Made by a program: the position numbers and the translations under genes
Part shown: in pieces, positions 8,092 to 16,372 of the stretch
Layout of the letters: the number at the start of each line of letters is the position of its first letter
Position numbering within the stretch: position 1 is the stretch's first letter
Source of the DNA: Streptomyces sp. R302
GTDB lineage: Bacteria > Actinomycetota > Actinomycetes > Streptomycetales > Streptomycetaceae
Assembly (NCBI RefSeq): GCF_012927245.1
Contig: NZ_JABBGE010000009.1
Coordinates: forward strand, 186,001-250,000
Direction: 5' to 3'
Length of the DNA stretch: 64,000 nucleotides
Notes under the pieces: model-generated
Seen by the model: only the letters and a program-made list of their open reading frames with translations
Told to the model about the DNA's origin: nothing
Databases searched by the model: none

Positions 8092-8098
8092 CCTCAAG

Positions 8099-8169
8099 AG
8101 CGGATGACGGGAATCGAACCCGCGCTATAAGCTTGGGAAGCTCATGTTCTACCATTAAACTACATCCGC
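8099..8169 (-). tRNA. tRNA-Gly (anticodon CCC)
   Basis: Read on the minus strand, the acceptor arms GCGGATG and CATCCGC pair over 7 bp. The anticodon stem TGAGC/GCTTA holds the loop TTCCCAA, giving anticodon CCC. The T arm GCGGG-TTCGATT-CCCGT is canonical. CCA is not encoded. It decodes GGG. Confidence 0.95.
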
Positions 8170-8334
8170 GTTGCGGCCGGATGAGCCGGTCGCATCGTTG
8201 CACACTGTACCCCATGCGCCACGGGTGGCGTAGTTCGGTGGGTGTCCGGTGGGTCGGAGTGCCGTGTGGAGGGTGTCCTGTTGATCCCCTAATGTGGCTG
8301 TCTCAGCCAGCATGTGTGTAGGGGAAGGGACTTG

Positions 8335-8508
8335 ATGGGTTCCGTGGAGCGCACCGTCGTCCGCTGTGCCGAAGGGCACGTGTTCAGTACCGCATCGTTT
8401 CCGCTTCAGCAGCTCGGGGCCGGGCGGATCGGGCCCGGGCGGCTCATCCGGTGTCCGCGGTGTGCGCGGTTGAGGCGTGCGGTGCCGGTGGAGGTTCAGC
8501 AGCGCTGA
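8335..8508 (+). CDS. small conserved protein with CxxC pair (57 aa)
   Basis: The product begins MGSVERTVVRCAEGHVFSTA and ends IRCPRCARLRRAVPVEV. It has a Cys/His pair near residue 11 (CAEGH) and a CPRC pair near residue 41, compatible with a small zinc ribbon (inference). The ATG is preceded by GGGGAAGGGA. I recall similar short proteins beside tRNA-Gly and dcd in other Streptomyces, but no function is known to me. Confidence 0.65.
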   Translation: MGSVERTVVRCAEGHVFSTASFPLQQLGAGRIGPGRLIRCPRCARLRRAVPVEVQQR

Positions 8509-8603
8509 GGCAGTGCTGAGGCAGCGCTGAGCTGGGTGAAGCGGGTGGGGCGCGGAGCCGGTCCCGATTGGGGAGGTCCGCGCCCTCTGCGTATCGTGGG
8601 GGC

Positions 8604-9179
8604 GTGCTTCTCTCAGACAAGGACATCCGGGCCGAGATCGATGCCGGGCGGGTGCGCATCGACCCGTACGACGAATCCATGGTGCAGCCGTCGAGTATCG
8701 ACGTGCGCCTCGACCGCTTCTTCCGGGTGTTCGAGAACCACCGCTACCCGCACATCGACCCCGCCGTCGAGCAGCTCGACCTGACGCGCGAGGTGGAGCC
8801 GGAGGGCGACGAGGCGTTCATCCTGCACCCGGGCGAGTTCGTGCTCGCCTCGACCTACGAGGTCATCACCCTGCCGGACGATATTGCTTCGAGGCTGGAG
8901 GGGAAGAGTTCCCTCGGGCGACTCGGGCTCGTGACGCACTCCACCGCCGGGTTCATCGACCCGGGGTTCTCGGGGCACGTGACGCTGGAGCTGTCGAACC
9001 TCGCGACCCTCCCCATCAAGCTGTGGCCGGGGATGAAGATCGGGCAGCTGTGCATGTTCCGGCTGAGCTCGCCCGCCGAGTTCCCGTACGGCAGCGAGCG
9101 GTACGGCTCCCGGTACCAGGGGCAGCGGGGGCCGACGGCGTCCCGCTCGTACATGAACTTCCATCGGACCCAGGTGTGA
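8604..9179 (+). CDS. dcd: dCTP deaminase
   Basis: This 191-aa enzyme has the usual length for actinobacterial Dcd. It converts dCTP to dUTP in dTTP synthesis, in the cytoplasm. It shows the family blocks VQPSSIDVRLDRFFRVF, the catalytic-loop stretch GKSSLGRLGLVTHSTAGFID and LELSNLATLPIKLWPGMKIG. The start is the GTG at 8604 (VLLSDKDIRAEI), which fits family N-termini; the open frame extends upstream without similarity. A phosphoribosyltransferase gene follows after 14 bases, so the two are probably co-transcribed and both serve nucleotide metabolism. Confidence 0.95.
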   Translation: MLLSDKDIRAEIDAGRVRIDPYDESMVQPSSIDVRLDRFFRVFENHRYPHIDPAVEQLDLTREVEPEGDEAFILHPGEFVLASTYEVITLPDDIASRLEGKSSLGRLGLVTHSTAGFIDPGFSGHVTLELSNLATLPIKLWPGMKIGQLCMFRLSSPAEFPYGSERYGSRYQGQRGPTASRSYMNFHRTQV

Positions 9180-9193
9180 GGCGGTAGCCGGAC

Positions 9194-9691
9194 ATGAGTG
9201 AAGTACGCGAGAACCTGACGTACGAGGGCTTCGGGACGGCCGTCCGCGAGCTGGCGCAGACCATCGCCGACGACGGGTACGAGCCCGACATCGTCCTCTC
9301 GATCGCGCGGGGCGGCGTCTTCGTCGCCGGCGGGCTCGCCTACGCGCTGGACTGCAAGAACATCCACCTCGTGAACGTGGAGTTCTACACGGGTGTGGGG
9401 ACCACGCTGGAGATGCCGGTCATGCTGGCGCCCGTGCCGGACGCGATCGACTTCTCCGACAAGAAGGTCCTGATCACCGACGACGTCGCCGACACCGGCA
9501 AGACCCTCAAGCTGGTCCACGACTTCTGCGTCGACCACGTCGCCGAGGTCCGCTCCGCCGTCATCTACGAGAAGTCCCACTCCCTCGTGAAGTGCGAGTA
9601 CGTCTGGAAGAAGACGGACGAGTGGATCAACTTCCCCTGGTCGGTCGAGCCGCCGGTCGTCAAGCGCGAGGGCCAGGTCCTCGACGCCTGA
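9194..9691 (+). CDS. phosphoribosyltransferase (type I PRTase fold)
   Basis: This 165-aa protein carries the PRPP-binding signature VLITDDVADTGKTLK at about residues 94-108 and an N-terminal IVLSIARGGVFVAGGLA block. It resembles xanthine/hypoxanthine-type phosphoribosyltransferases, so a purine salvage role is likely; substrate cannot be read from sequence. It follows dcd by 14 bases and is ended by a strong bidirectional terminator. Confidence 0.85.
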   Translation: MSEVRENLTYEGFGTAVRELAQTIADDGYEPDIVLSIARGGVFVAGGLAYALDCKNIHLVNVEFYTGVGTTLEMPVMLAPVPDAIDFSDKKVLITDDVADTGKTLKLVHDFCVDHVAEVRSAVIYEKSHSLVKCEYVWKKTDEWINFPWSVEPPVVKREGQVLDA

Positions 9692-9697
9692 GTCCCC

Positions 9698-9741
9698 GGA
9701 CATGCGAAAGGGCCCCCGTCAGGGGGCCCTTTCGCATGTCC
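9698..9741. terminator. bidirectional terminator
   Basis: A perfect 20-bp stem with a GTCA loop lies between the convergent phosphoribosyltransferase and Yip1 genes and can serve both strands. Confidence 0.9.
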
Positions 9742-9757
9742 GTCCGCTCCGTTCCTC

Positions 9758-10585
9758 TTACAGCGTGCCCAGCTTGATCAGGCTCAGGAGGGCCGCCAGC
9801 TGGATCGCCGAGGCGCCGAGGGCCTTGGGCCAGGGGAGGTCGTGGGAGCGGCTGATCATGAGGGTGAAGAGGGCGCCGGCGGCGAGCCAGGTGGCCCAGC
9901 CGATGATCTGCACCAGGCCGTTCTCGCCGCCCAGGAAGAGGGCGAAGAGGAGGCGGGGGGCGTCGGTGAGCGACATGATCAGCATGGAGAGGCCGACCGT
10001 GGGCTGCCAGGAGCCGTCGCCGCCGAGCTGGCGGGCCAGGGTGTGGGTGACCGCGCCCAGGATCAGGCCGGCGAGGACGAAGCCGACGCCGGTCATCAGG
10101 ACGTACGGGATCGTGCTCGCGATGGTCGCGTTCAGCACCTCGTCGCGGGCCTGGTCGAAGCCGAAGATCGCCAGCAGGCCGTAGAGGAAGGTGACGATCA
10201 GCGCCGGGCCCCAGACCGCGTGGTCGCGCATCCGGAGGAAGGTGTCCGCCGGGCGCAGCACGATGCCGCTCAGGAGGCCCTTCCACGGCAGGCGGGGGCC
10301 GACGGGGACGGGCGGGGCCTGGTACGCGCCCGCCTGCCCGTAGGGGTCGTCGACGCTGAACATCTGGGTGTGGCCCGGGTTGTTCGCCGTCGCCGCGTGG
10401 TGCTGCGCGTGCGGGTCGCCGAAGTACTCGGGCTCCCCGTACGGCTGCTGCTGTGGCTGTTGCTGCCACTGCTGCTGCGGGTACGCCTGCGGGGGCGCGT
10501 TGTACCCGTACGGCGCCTGCTGCGGTCGATGCTGTTGCTGCGGGGGGCGGTTGTCCCGGCCGCGTCCGTTCCTGAATCCAGCCAC
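9758..10585 (-). CDS. Yip1-domain membrane protein
   Basis: This 275-aa protein has a Gln/Pro/Tyr-rich cytoplasmic N-terminus (residues about 10-85, with runs of PQQQ). A Yip1-type membrane domain follows, with about five hydrophobic segments (for example ALIVTFLYGLLAIFGF, PYVLMTGVGFVLAGLILGAV, LIMSLTDAPRLLFALFL). Bacterial Yip1 proteins have no settled function. The GTG at 10585 (VAGFRNGRGRDN) was chosen because the low-complexity head begins there. A 32-bp perfect inverted repeat starts 24 bases upstream of this start. Confidence 0.8.
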   Translation of the reverse strand: MAGFRNGRGRDNRPPQQQHRPQQAPYGYNAPPQAYPQQQWQQQPQQQPYGEPEYFGDPHAQHHAATANNPGHTQMFSVDDPYGQAGAYQAPPVPVGPRLPWKGLLSGIVLRPADTFLRMRDHAVWGPALIVTFLYGLLAIFGFDQARDEVLNATIASTIPYVLMTGVGFVLAGLILGAVTHTLARQLGGDGSWQPTVGLSMLIMSLTDAPRLLFALFLGGENGLVQIIGWATWLAAGALFTLMISRSHDLPWPKALGASAIQLAALLSLIKLGTL

Positions 10586-11260
10586 GTCGATGAACGTACC
10601 CGGTTTCGCGGCGGGCCCGTTCCTTCGGTGCCGAGCTGTGACATCCCTAGGGGCACAGCTCGGCACCGAAGGAACGGGCCCGCCGTCACAAAACGTGCTG
10701 CCCGTAGCTTTGGTGGGGTCAGCAGCGAAACCGTTCCTGTGGACCGGGCGGGGGTGAGTCGCTCGGCCGCGCGCCCCGAACGGTCTTGGGTGCGCTGGTC
10801 CCCGGCGTACTCGACCCCGGGGAGGCGACACGCATCCTGTGCGTGGTCCGGGCCCGGGAGGCCGGTTCCCTCACGACCTGGCCATGTGGGTACGGCCAGA
10901 GGCGACGGGGAGGCCCCGAACCATCACACCGGTGGAGCGGGGGCCCCGACTGCTGGCGCCGTACCCGGCGTCCCAGATCGCCTGATCACCGTAGCCCGAA
11001 CGGCCCAGGCCGCCGCAAGCCCGCAAGCCCACCATCACACGATCGAGCTAAAGCACTGTTCTGCCGGCTCCCCGGCGAACAGCTCCCAACCCCTTGGGGT
11101 TCTCCGCACTTCTCAACCGCCGTACCCGTGTCCTGTTGCACTGCCGCCGTTGCCCTCCCGACCGCACCGTCGTCAAGCACGCCAAGAACGGGCCCACGTT
11201 GAGGTGTCCCTCACCAACGGCACGCTCGTCGCCGAGCACCACGCCTGACGCACCTATGAC
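10586..11260. other. gene-free stretch containing a long inverted repeat
   Basis: About 675 bases between the divergent ends of the Yip1 and iron-sulfur genes. Apart from the inverted repeat at 10609-10685 I see only frames without family features. One plus-strand frame ending near 11248 finishes VEVSLTNGTLVAEHHA and might be the tail of a lost gene. Confidence 0.4.
10609..10685. repeat. 32-bp perfect inverted repeat with 13-base spacer
   Basis: Left arm 10609-10640 and right arm 10654-10685 are exact complements over 32 bases. The spacer contains the 8-base palindrome CCCTAGGG. No T-run follows on either side. The structure lies at the 5' side of the Yip1 gene, not at a gene end, so a simple terminator role does not fit well. 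Confidence 0.9.
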
Positions 11261-11300
11261 GGAAGGGCCCACCCCACGCTCACGCGGGGCGGGCCCTTCC
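11261..11300 (-). terminator. hairpin terminator of the iron-sulfur protein gene
   Basis: The arms GGAAGGGCCC and GGGCCCTTCC, extended by a second short stem inside, lie 14 bases after the stop codon of the minus-strand gene. Confidence 0.8.
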
Positions 11301-11313
11301 TCCGTTCATGCGG

Positions 11314-13578
11314 TTACCCGGCCGGCTCGGGCTCCGGCTCCTCCGCCGGGGTCTCCGGCTCGGGGTCGACCGGGGTCTTCACGGAGTCGAGCAGCAGCTG
11401 GGCCACGTCGACGACCTGGAGGCTCTCCTTGGCCTTGCCGTCGTTCTTCTTGCCGTTCACGGAGTCCGTGAGCATGACGAGGCAGAACGGGCAGGCGGTG
11501 GAGACGATGTCCGGGTTGAGGGAGAGGGCCTCGTCGACGCGCTCGGTGTTGATGCGCTTGCCGATCCGCTCCTCCATCCACATCCGCGCGCCGCCGGCGC
11601 CGCAGCAGAAGCCGCGCTCCTTGTGGCGGTGCATCTCCTGCTGGCGCAGGCCGGGGACGGCCGACATGATCTCGCGCGGGGGCGTGTAGACCTTGTTGTG
11701 GCGGCCCAGGTAGCACGGGTCGTGGTAGGTGATGAGGCCGTCGACCGGGGTCACCGGGATCAGCTTGCCCTCGTCGATGAGGTGCTGGAGCAGCTGGGTG
11801 TGGTGGATGACCTCGTACTCGCCGCCGAGCTGCGGGTACTCGTTGGCGATGGTGTTGAAGCAGTGCGGGCAGGTCGAGACGATCTTCTTCGCCGACTTCG
11901 GCTTCTTCGTCGACTCGTCCTCGTCGTCCTCGCCGAACGCCATGTTCAGCATCGCGACGTTCTCCTGGCCGAGCTGCTGGAAGAGCGGCTCGTTGCCCAG
12001 ACGGCGCGGGGAGTCACCGGTGCACTTCTCCTCGCCGCCCATGATCGCGAACTTGACGCCCGCGATGTGGAGGAGCTCGGCGAAGGCCTTCGTGGTCTTC
12101 TTGGCGCGGTCTTCGAGAGCGCCCGCGCAGCCGACCCAGTAGAGGTAGTCGACCTCGGACAGGTCCTCGATGTCCTTGCCGACGATCGGGACCTCGAAGT
12201 CGACCTCCTTGGTCCACTCGACGCGCTGCTTCTTGGCGAGACCCCAGGGGTTGCCCTTCTTCTCCAGGTTCTTCAGCATCGTGCCGGCCTCGGACGGGAA
12301 GGCGGACTCGATCATGACCTGGTAGCGGCGCATGTCGACGATGTGGTCGATGTGCTCGATGTCGACCGGGCACTGCTCGACGCAGGCGCCGCAGGTGGTG
12401 CAGGACCACAGGACGTCCGGGTCGATGACGCCGTTCTCCTCGGCGGTGCCGATGAGGGGGCGCTCGGCCTCGGCCAGGGCCGCGGCGGGGACGTCCTTCA
12501 GCTGCTCCTCGGAGGCCTTCTCGTTGCCCTCCATGTCCTTGCCGCCGCCGGCGAGCAGGTACGGCGCCTTGGCGTGGGCGTGGTCCCGGAGGGACATGAT
12601 GAGGAGCTTGGGGGAGAGCGGCTTGCCGGTGTTCCAGGCGGGGCACTGCGACTGGCAGCGGCCGCACTCGGTGCAGGTGGAGAAGTCGAGCAGGCCCTTC
12701 CAGGAGAACTGCTCGACCTGGGAGACGCCGTAGACGTCGTCCTCGCCCGGGTCCTCGAAGTCGATCGGCTTGCCGCCGGTCGTCATCGGCTGGAGCGCGC
12801 CGAGGGCGGTCTCGCCGGTGGCGTTGCGCTTGAACCAGATGTTCGGGAAGCCGAGGAAGCGGTGCCAGGCGACGCCCATGTTGGTGTTCAGCGAGACCAC
12901 GATCATCCAGATGAACGAGGTGCTGATCTTCACCATGGCGGTGAAGTAGATGAGCGTCTGGAGCGTGGTGACCGACAGGCCCTTGAAGAGGAGCACCAGC
13001 GGGTACGAGGCGAAGTACGCGGCCTCGTAGCCCTCGACGTGGTGGATCGCGCCCTCCAGGCCGCGCAGCACGTAGATCGCGAGGCCGATGGTGAGGATCA
13101 CGTACTCGACGAAGTACGCCTGGCCCGCCTTGGAGCCGGCGAACCGGGACTTGCGGCCGGCGCGGCGCGGCAGGCTGAGCAGGCGGATGACGATCAGGGC
13201 GGCGATGCCCAGGATCGTCATGACGCCGATGAACTCGATGTAGAGCTCGAACGGCAGGAAGCCGCCGATGATCGGCAGGGTCCAGTCGGCCTGGAAGAGC
13301 TGGCCGAAGGCCTGCGCCAGGGTCGGCGGCAGGGTCAGGAAGCCGACCGCGACGAACCAGTGGGCGAAGCCCACGATGCCCCAGCGGTTCATCCGGGTGT
13401 GGCCCAGGAACTCCCGGACCAGGGTGACGCTGCGCTGGTAGGGGTTGTCCGTGCGGGTGCCGGCCGGGACCGGCTGGCCGAGCTTGAAGTACGCGACGAA
13501 CTGGCCGATGGCGCGAGCGAGCAGGGCAACGCCGACCACGGTCAGCGTCAGCGACACGATGATCGCGGCGAGTTGCAT
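11314..13578 (-). CDS. membrane iron-sulfur oxidoreductase, EtfD/FadF-like
   Basis: This 754-aa protein has an N-terminal membrane domain of about five helices (residues 1-240), two 4Fe-4S motifs (CTECGRCQSQCP and CTTCGACVEQCP), and C-terminal CCG domains (CPHCFNTIANEYP; DPCYLGRHN; CCGAGGARMW; ACPFCLVML). This is the architecture of EtfD/FadF proteins, which take electrons from electron-transfer flavoprotein during fatty acid beta-oxidation and pass them to the quinone pool. A Glu/Pro tail ends the protein. It stands alone and has its own terminator. The family is secure; the ETF link is inferred from homologues. Confidence 0.88.
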   Translation of the reverse strand: MQLAAIIVSLTLTVVGVALLARAIGQFVAYFKLGQPVPAGTRTDNPYQRSVTLVREFLGHTRMNRWGIVGFAHWFVAVGFLTLPPTLAQAFGQLFQADWTLPIIGGFLPFELYIEFIGVMTILGIAALIVIRLLSLPRRAGRKSRFAGSKAGQAYFVEYVILTIGLAIYVLRGLEGAIHHVEGYEAAYFASYPLVLLFKGLSVTTLQTLIYFTAMVKISTSFIWMIVVSLNTNMGVAWHRFLGFPNIWFKRNATGETALGALQPMTTGGKPIDFEDPGEDDVYGVSQVEQFSWKGLLDFSTCTECGRCQSQCPAWNTGKPLSPKLLIMSLRDHAHAKAPYLLAGGGKDMEGNEKASEEQLKDVPAAALAEAERPLIGTAEENGVIDPDVLWSCTTCGACVEQCPVDIEHIDHIVDMRRYQVMIESAFPSEAGTMLKNLEKKGNPWGLAKKQRVEWTKEVDFEVPIVGKDIEDLSEVDYLYWVGCAGALEDRAKKTTKAFAELLHIAGVKFAIMGGEEKCTGDSPRRLGNEPLFQQLGQENVAMLNMAFGEDDEDESTKKPKSAKKIVSTCPHCFNTIANEYPQLGGEYEVIHHTQLLQHLIDEGKLIPVTPVDGLITYHDPCYLGRHNKVYTPPREIMSAVPGLRQQEMHRHKERGFCCGAGGARMWMEERIGKRINTERVDEALSLNPDIVSTACPFCLVMLTDSVNGKKNDGKAKESLQVVDVAQLLLDSVKTPVDPEPETPAEEPEPEPAG

Positions 13579-13740
13579 GACGGGCTCCTCGGGCGGGCCT
13601 GGGGCGCGGCGGGGGCGGCCTGTGCTCGCCTCGCCCTCACTCTCGCCCTGAGCCTACTAAGCGGTAACTTAATTAGTCCGTGCTGAGATTACCGGTCCGA
13701 GCGCCCCACTTGTAGCGGCCCTCGCGGTGATCTGTGTCGC

Positions 13741-14280
13741 TCAGGCAAGCCTTGCCGCGCGGGCGGAGGCGCGACGGAGACGACGTCGGCGGACTGCTGG
13801 AAGCGTACGCGCCATGACGGCCAGATCCATGCCGAGCCAGTGGTGGTCCACATAGTGGAGGTCGAGCAGCTCGCGTTCCTCCCAGGGCAGGTCGGAGCGG
13901 TCGCTGATCTGCCAGGGGCCGGTCAGCCCCGGACGGACGGAGAGCCGGCGCCGCGCCTCGCCCGTGCACTCGGGGTGGCCGGGGGAGAGCGGGCACGGCC
14001 CGACGAGCGACATCTGGCCCCGCACGACGTGCAGCAGCAGCGGCAGCGCGGCCAGCGGGCTCCGGGTGCGCAGGGTCAGCATCGTGAAGGACCGGCCGCG
14101 CAGCCCCGCCATCGTGCGGCGGCGCAGGACGGGCCCCTCCTGGGCGAGCGAGAGCGAGAGCGCGACGGCGCCGAGGAGGGGGGCGAGCAGGACGAGGAGC
14201 GCCGTGCCGCCGAGCAGGTCGAAGGCGCGCTTGAGGTCGAAGGCATGCTTGAGGTCGACATCGCGGTGGTTCGCCGTCAT
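13741..14280 (-). CDS. minimal bacterial sugar transferase (initiating glycosyltransferase domain)
   Basis: This 179-aa protein is the catalytic domain of the polyprenyl-phosphate sugar transferase family. It has one membrane helix (LLGGTALLVLLAPLLGAVAL), the LRTRSPLAALPLLLHVVRGQMSLVGPCPL block and the RPGLTGPWQISDR motif. It lacks the large N-terminal membrane region of WbaP-type enzymes and resembles the shorter PglC-like class. The N-terminus has a small internal duplication (DLKHAFDLKRAFDLLG). The ATG at 14280 starts the conserved part; upstream codons belong to the dnaK regulatory region. No other glycan genes are near, so its pathway is unknown. Confidence 0.8.
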   Translation of the reverse strand: MTANHRDVDLKHAFDLKRAFDLLGGTALLVLLAPLLGAVALSLSLAQEGPVLRRRTMAGLRGRSFTMLTLRTRSPLAALPLLLHVVRGQMSLVGPCPLSPGHPECTGEARRRLSVRPGLTGPWQISDRSDLPWEERELLDLHYVDHHWLGMDLAVMARTLPAVRRRRLRRASARAARLA

Positions 14281-14440
14281 GCCCCGGACCCCTCCGGCTG
14301 AGATCATGGGATGTTCGTGGGATATGCCTGGTCTGCCTGCTTTGCCCGACAAGGGGCACCAGGACTCTGCCACTTCCCGGCCCGCGCGTCAGGGAACGAC
14401 GCGCCCCGCGCGTCTCTTTGAGTGAGCGAATCGGCGAAGA

Positions 14441-14461
14441 GTTGAGCGCACTCGACTCAGG
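14441..14461 (+). promoter_or_regulatory. second, imperfect HspR operator (HAIR-like)
   Basis: GTTGAGC and ACTCAGG are separated by 7 bases, matching 10 of 14 conserved positions of the HAIR consensus CTTGAGT-N7-ACTCAAG. It lies 32 bases upstream of the perfect site. Confidence 0.55.
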
Positions 14462-14465
14462 TCTG

Positions 14466-14494
14466 TTGACGCCCCGCGCTCCGTCATGCATCCT
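14466..14494 (+). promoter_or_regulatory. probable dnaK vegetative promoter
   Basis: TTGACG (14466-14471) and CATCCT (14489-14494) are separated by 17 bases. The -10 element touches the HAIR operator, so HspR binding would block it. Confidence 0.5.
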
Positions 14495-14513
14495 TGAGTC
14501 AGTTCCACTCAAG
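14493..14513 (+). promoter_or_regulatory. HspR operator (HAIR), perfect
   Basis: CTTGAGT, 7 bases, ACTCAAG: a perfect match to the HspR-associated inverted repeat. HspR, encoded at the end of this operon, binds it with DnaK as co-repressor (known in Streptomyces). Confidence 0.93.
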
Positions 14514-14536
14514 TCAGTCAGCTGGAGGAATCGAAA

Positions 14537-16372
14537 ATGGCACGTGCGGTCGGCATCGACCTGGGTACGACTAACTCCGTCGTCAGCGTTCTGGAAGGCG
14601 GCGAGCCCACCGTCATCACCAACGCCGAGGGCGCCAGGACCACGCCGTCCGTCGTCGCCTTCGCCAAGAACGGCGAGGTGCTCGTCGGCGAGGTCGCCAA
14701 GCGTCAGGCGGTCACCAACGTCGACCGGACCATCCGGTCCGTGAAGCGTCACATGGGCACCGACTGGAAGATCGAGCTGGACGGGAAGAACTTCAACCCG
14801 CAGCAGATGTCCGCCTTCATCCTCCAGAAGCTGAAGCGCGACGCCGAGGCCTACCTGGGCGAGAAGGTCACCGACGCGGTCATCACCGTGCCGGCGTACT
14901 TCAACGACTCCGAGCGCCAGGCCACCAAGGAGGCCGGTGAGATCGCGGGCCTCAACGTCCTGCGCATCGTCAACGAGCCGACCGCGGCCGCCCTGGCCTA
15001 CGGCCTGGACAAGGACGACCAGACGATCCTCGTCTTCGACCTCGGTGGCGGCACCTTCGACGTGTCCCTCCTGGAGATCGGCGACGGCGTCGTCGAGGTG
15101 AAGGCCACCAACGGCGACAACCACCTCGGTGGCGACGACTGGGACCAGCGCGTCGTCGACTACCTGGTGACCCAGTTCAAGAACGGTCACGGCGTCGACC
15201 TGTCCCTCGACAAGATGGCGCTCCAGCGTCTGCGCGAGGCGGCCGAGAAGGCGAAGATCGAGCTCTCCTCCTCGACCGAGACCTCCATCAACCTCCCGTA
15301 CATCACGGCCTCCGCCGAGGGCCCGCTGCACCTGGACGAGAAGCTCACCCGCGCCCAGTTCCAGCAGCTCACCTCGGACCTCCTGGAGCGCTGCAAGGTC
15401 CCGTTCCACAACGTCATCAAGGACGCGGGCATCGCCCTCTCCGAGATCGACCACGTGGTCCTGGTCGGCGGCTCGACCCGCATGCCGGCCGTCGCCGAGC
15501 TCGTCAAGGAGCTGACCGGTGGCAACGAGGCCAACAAGGGCGTGAACCCGGACGAGGTCGTCGCCATCGGCGCCGTCCTGCAGGCCGGTGTCCTCAAGGG
15601 CGAGGTCAAGGACGTCCTGCTCCTCGACGTCACCCCGCTGTCCCTCGGCATCGAGACCAAGGGCGGCATCATGACCAAGCTCATCGAGCGCAACACCACG
15701 ATCCCGACCAAGCGGTCCGAGATCTTCACGACGGCCGAGGACAACCAGCCGTCCGTGCAGATCCAGGTCTACCAGGGCGAGCGCGAGATCGCGGCGTACA
15801 ACAAGAAGCTCGGCATGTTCGAGCTGACCGGCCTCCCGCCGGCCCCGCGCGGTGTCCCGCAGATCGAGGTCGCCTTCGACATCGACGCCAACGGCATCAT
15901 GCACGTGACCGCCAAGGACCTGGGCACGGGCAAGGAGCAGAAGATGACCGTCACCGGCGGCTCCTCGCTGCCGAAGGACGAGGTCGACCGGATGCGCCAG
16001 GAGGCCGAGCAGTACGCGGACGAGGACCACCGCCGCCGCGAGGCCGCCGAGTCCCGCAACCAGGGCGAGGCGCTCGTCTACCAGACCGAGAAGTTCCTCA
16101 AGGACAACGAGGACAAGGTCCCGGGCGACGTGAAGACCGAGGTCGAGGCCGCCGTCGCCGAGCTGAAGGAGAAGCTCAAGGGCGAGGACGCCGCCGAGAT
16201 CCGCACCGCCACCGAGAAGGTCGCGGCCGTCTCCCAGAAGCTCGGCCAGGCCATGTACGCGGACGCCCAGGCCGCCCAGGCCGGCGCCCCCGCCGGCGAG
16301 GCCAAGGCCGACGACGACGTCGTCGACGCCGAGATCGTCGACGACGAGCCCAAGAAGGACGGCAAGGCGTGA
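14537..16372 (+). CDS. dnaK: chaperone DnaK (Hsp70)
   Basis: This 611-aa protein is a full-length Hsp70. The ATPase domain (about 1-360) opens with VGIDLGTTNSVVSVLEGG and carries the phosphate loop FDLGGGTFDVSLLEIG. A linker with DVLLLDVTPLSLGIET leads to the substrate-binding domain and a helical lid. The C-terminus is acidic (DDDVVDAEIVDDEPKKD). It folds proteins with DnaJ and GrpE in the cytoplasm, and in Streptomyces it also acts as co-repressor with HspR. GGAGG precedes the ATG. It is first in the dnaK-grpE-dnaJ-hspR operon, behind two HAIR sites. Its stop overlaps the grpE start by four bases. Confidence 0.98.
   Translation: MARAVGIDLGTTNSVVSVLEGGEPTVITNAEGARTTPSVVAFAKNGEVLVGEVAKRQAVTNVDRTIRSVKRHMGTDWKIELDGKNFNPQQMSAFILQKLKRDAEAYLGEKVTDAVITVPAYFNDSERQATKEAGEIAGLNVLRIVNEPTAAALAYGLDKDDQTILVFDLGGGTFDVSLLEIGDGVVEVKATNGDNHLGGDDWDQRVVDYLVTQFKNGHGVDLSLDKMALQRLREAAEKAKIELSSSTETSINLPYITASAEGPLHLDEKLTRAQFQQLTSDLLERCKVPFHNVIKDAGIALSEIDHVVLVGGSTRMPAVAELVKELTGGNEANKGVNPDEVVAIGAVLQAGVLKGEVKDVLLLDVTPLSLGIETKGGIMTKLIERNTTIPTKRSEIFTTAEDNQPSVQIQVYQGEREIAAYNKKLGMFELTGLPPAPRGVPQIEVAFDIDANGIMHVTAKDLGTGKEQKMTVTGGSSLPKDEVDRMRQEAEQYADEDHRRREAAESRNQGEALVYQTEKFLKDNEDKVPGDVKTEVEAAVAELKEKLKGEDAAEIRTATEKVAAVSQKLGQAMYADAQAAQAGAPAGEAKADDDVVDAEIVDDEPKKDGKA

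Noticed and set aside
13651..13675. possible operator CTAA ... TTAG upstream of the EtfD-like gene
   Set aside because: Only the outer four bases pair. The AT-rich patch may hold the promoter, but the symmetry is too weak to call an operator.
11308..13686. 792-codon open frame on the plus strand
   Set aside because: It is antisense to the EtfD/FadF-like gene, which has clear iron-sulfur motifs. The antisense product is Val/Leu/Asp/Glu-rich without any domain, as expected from GC-rich third positions.
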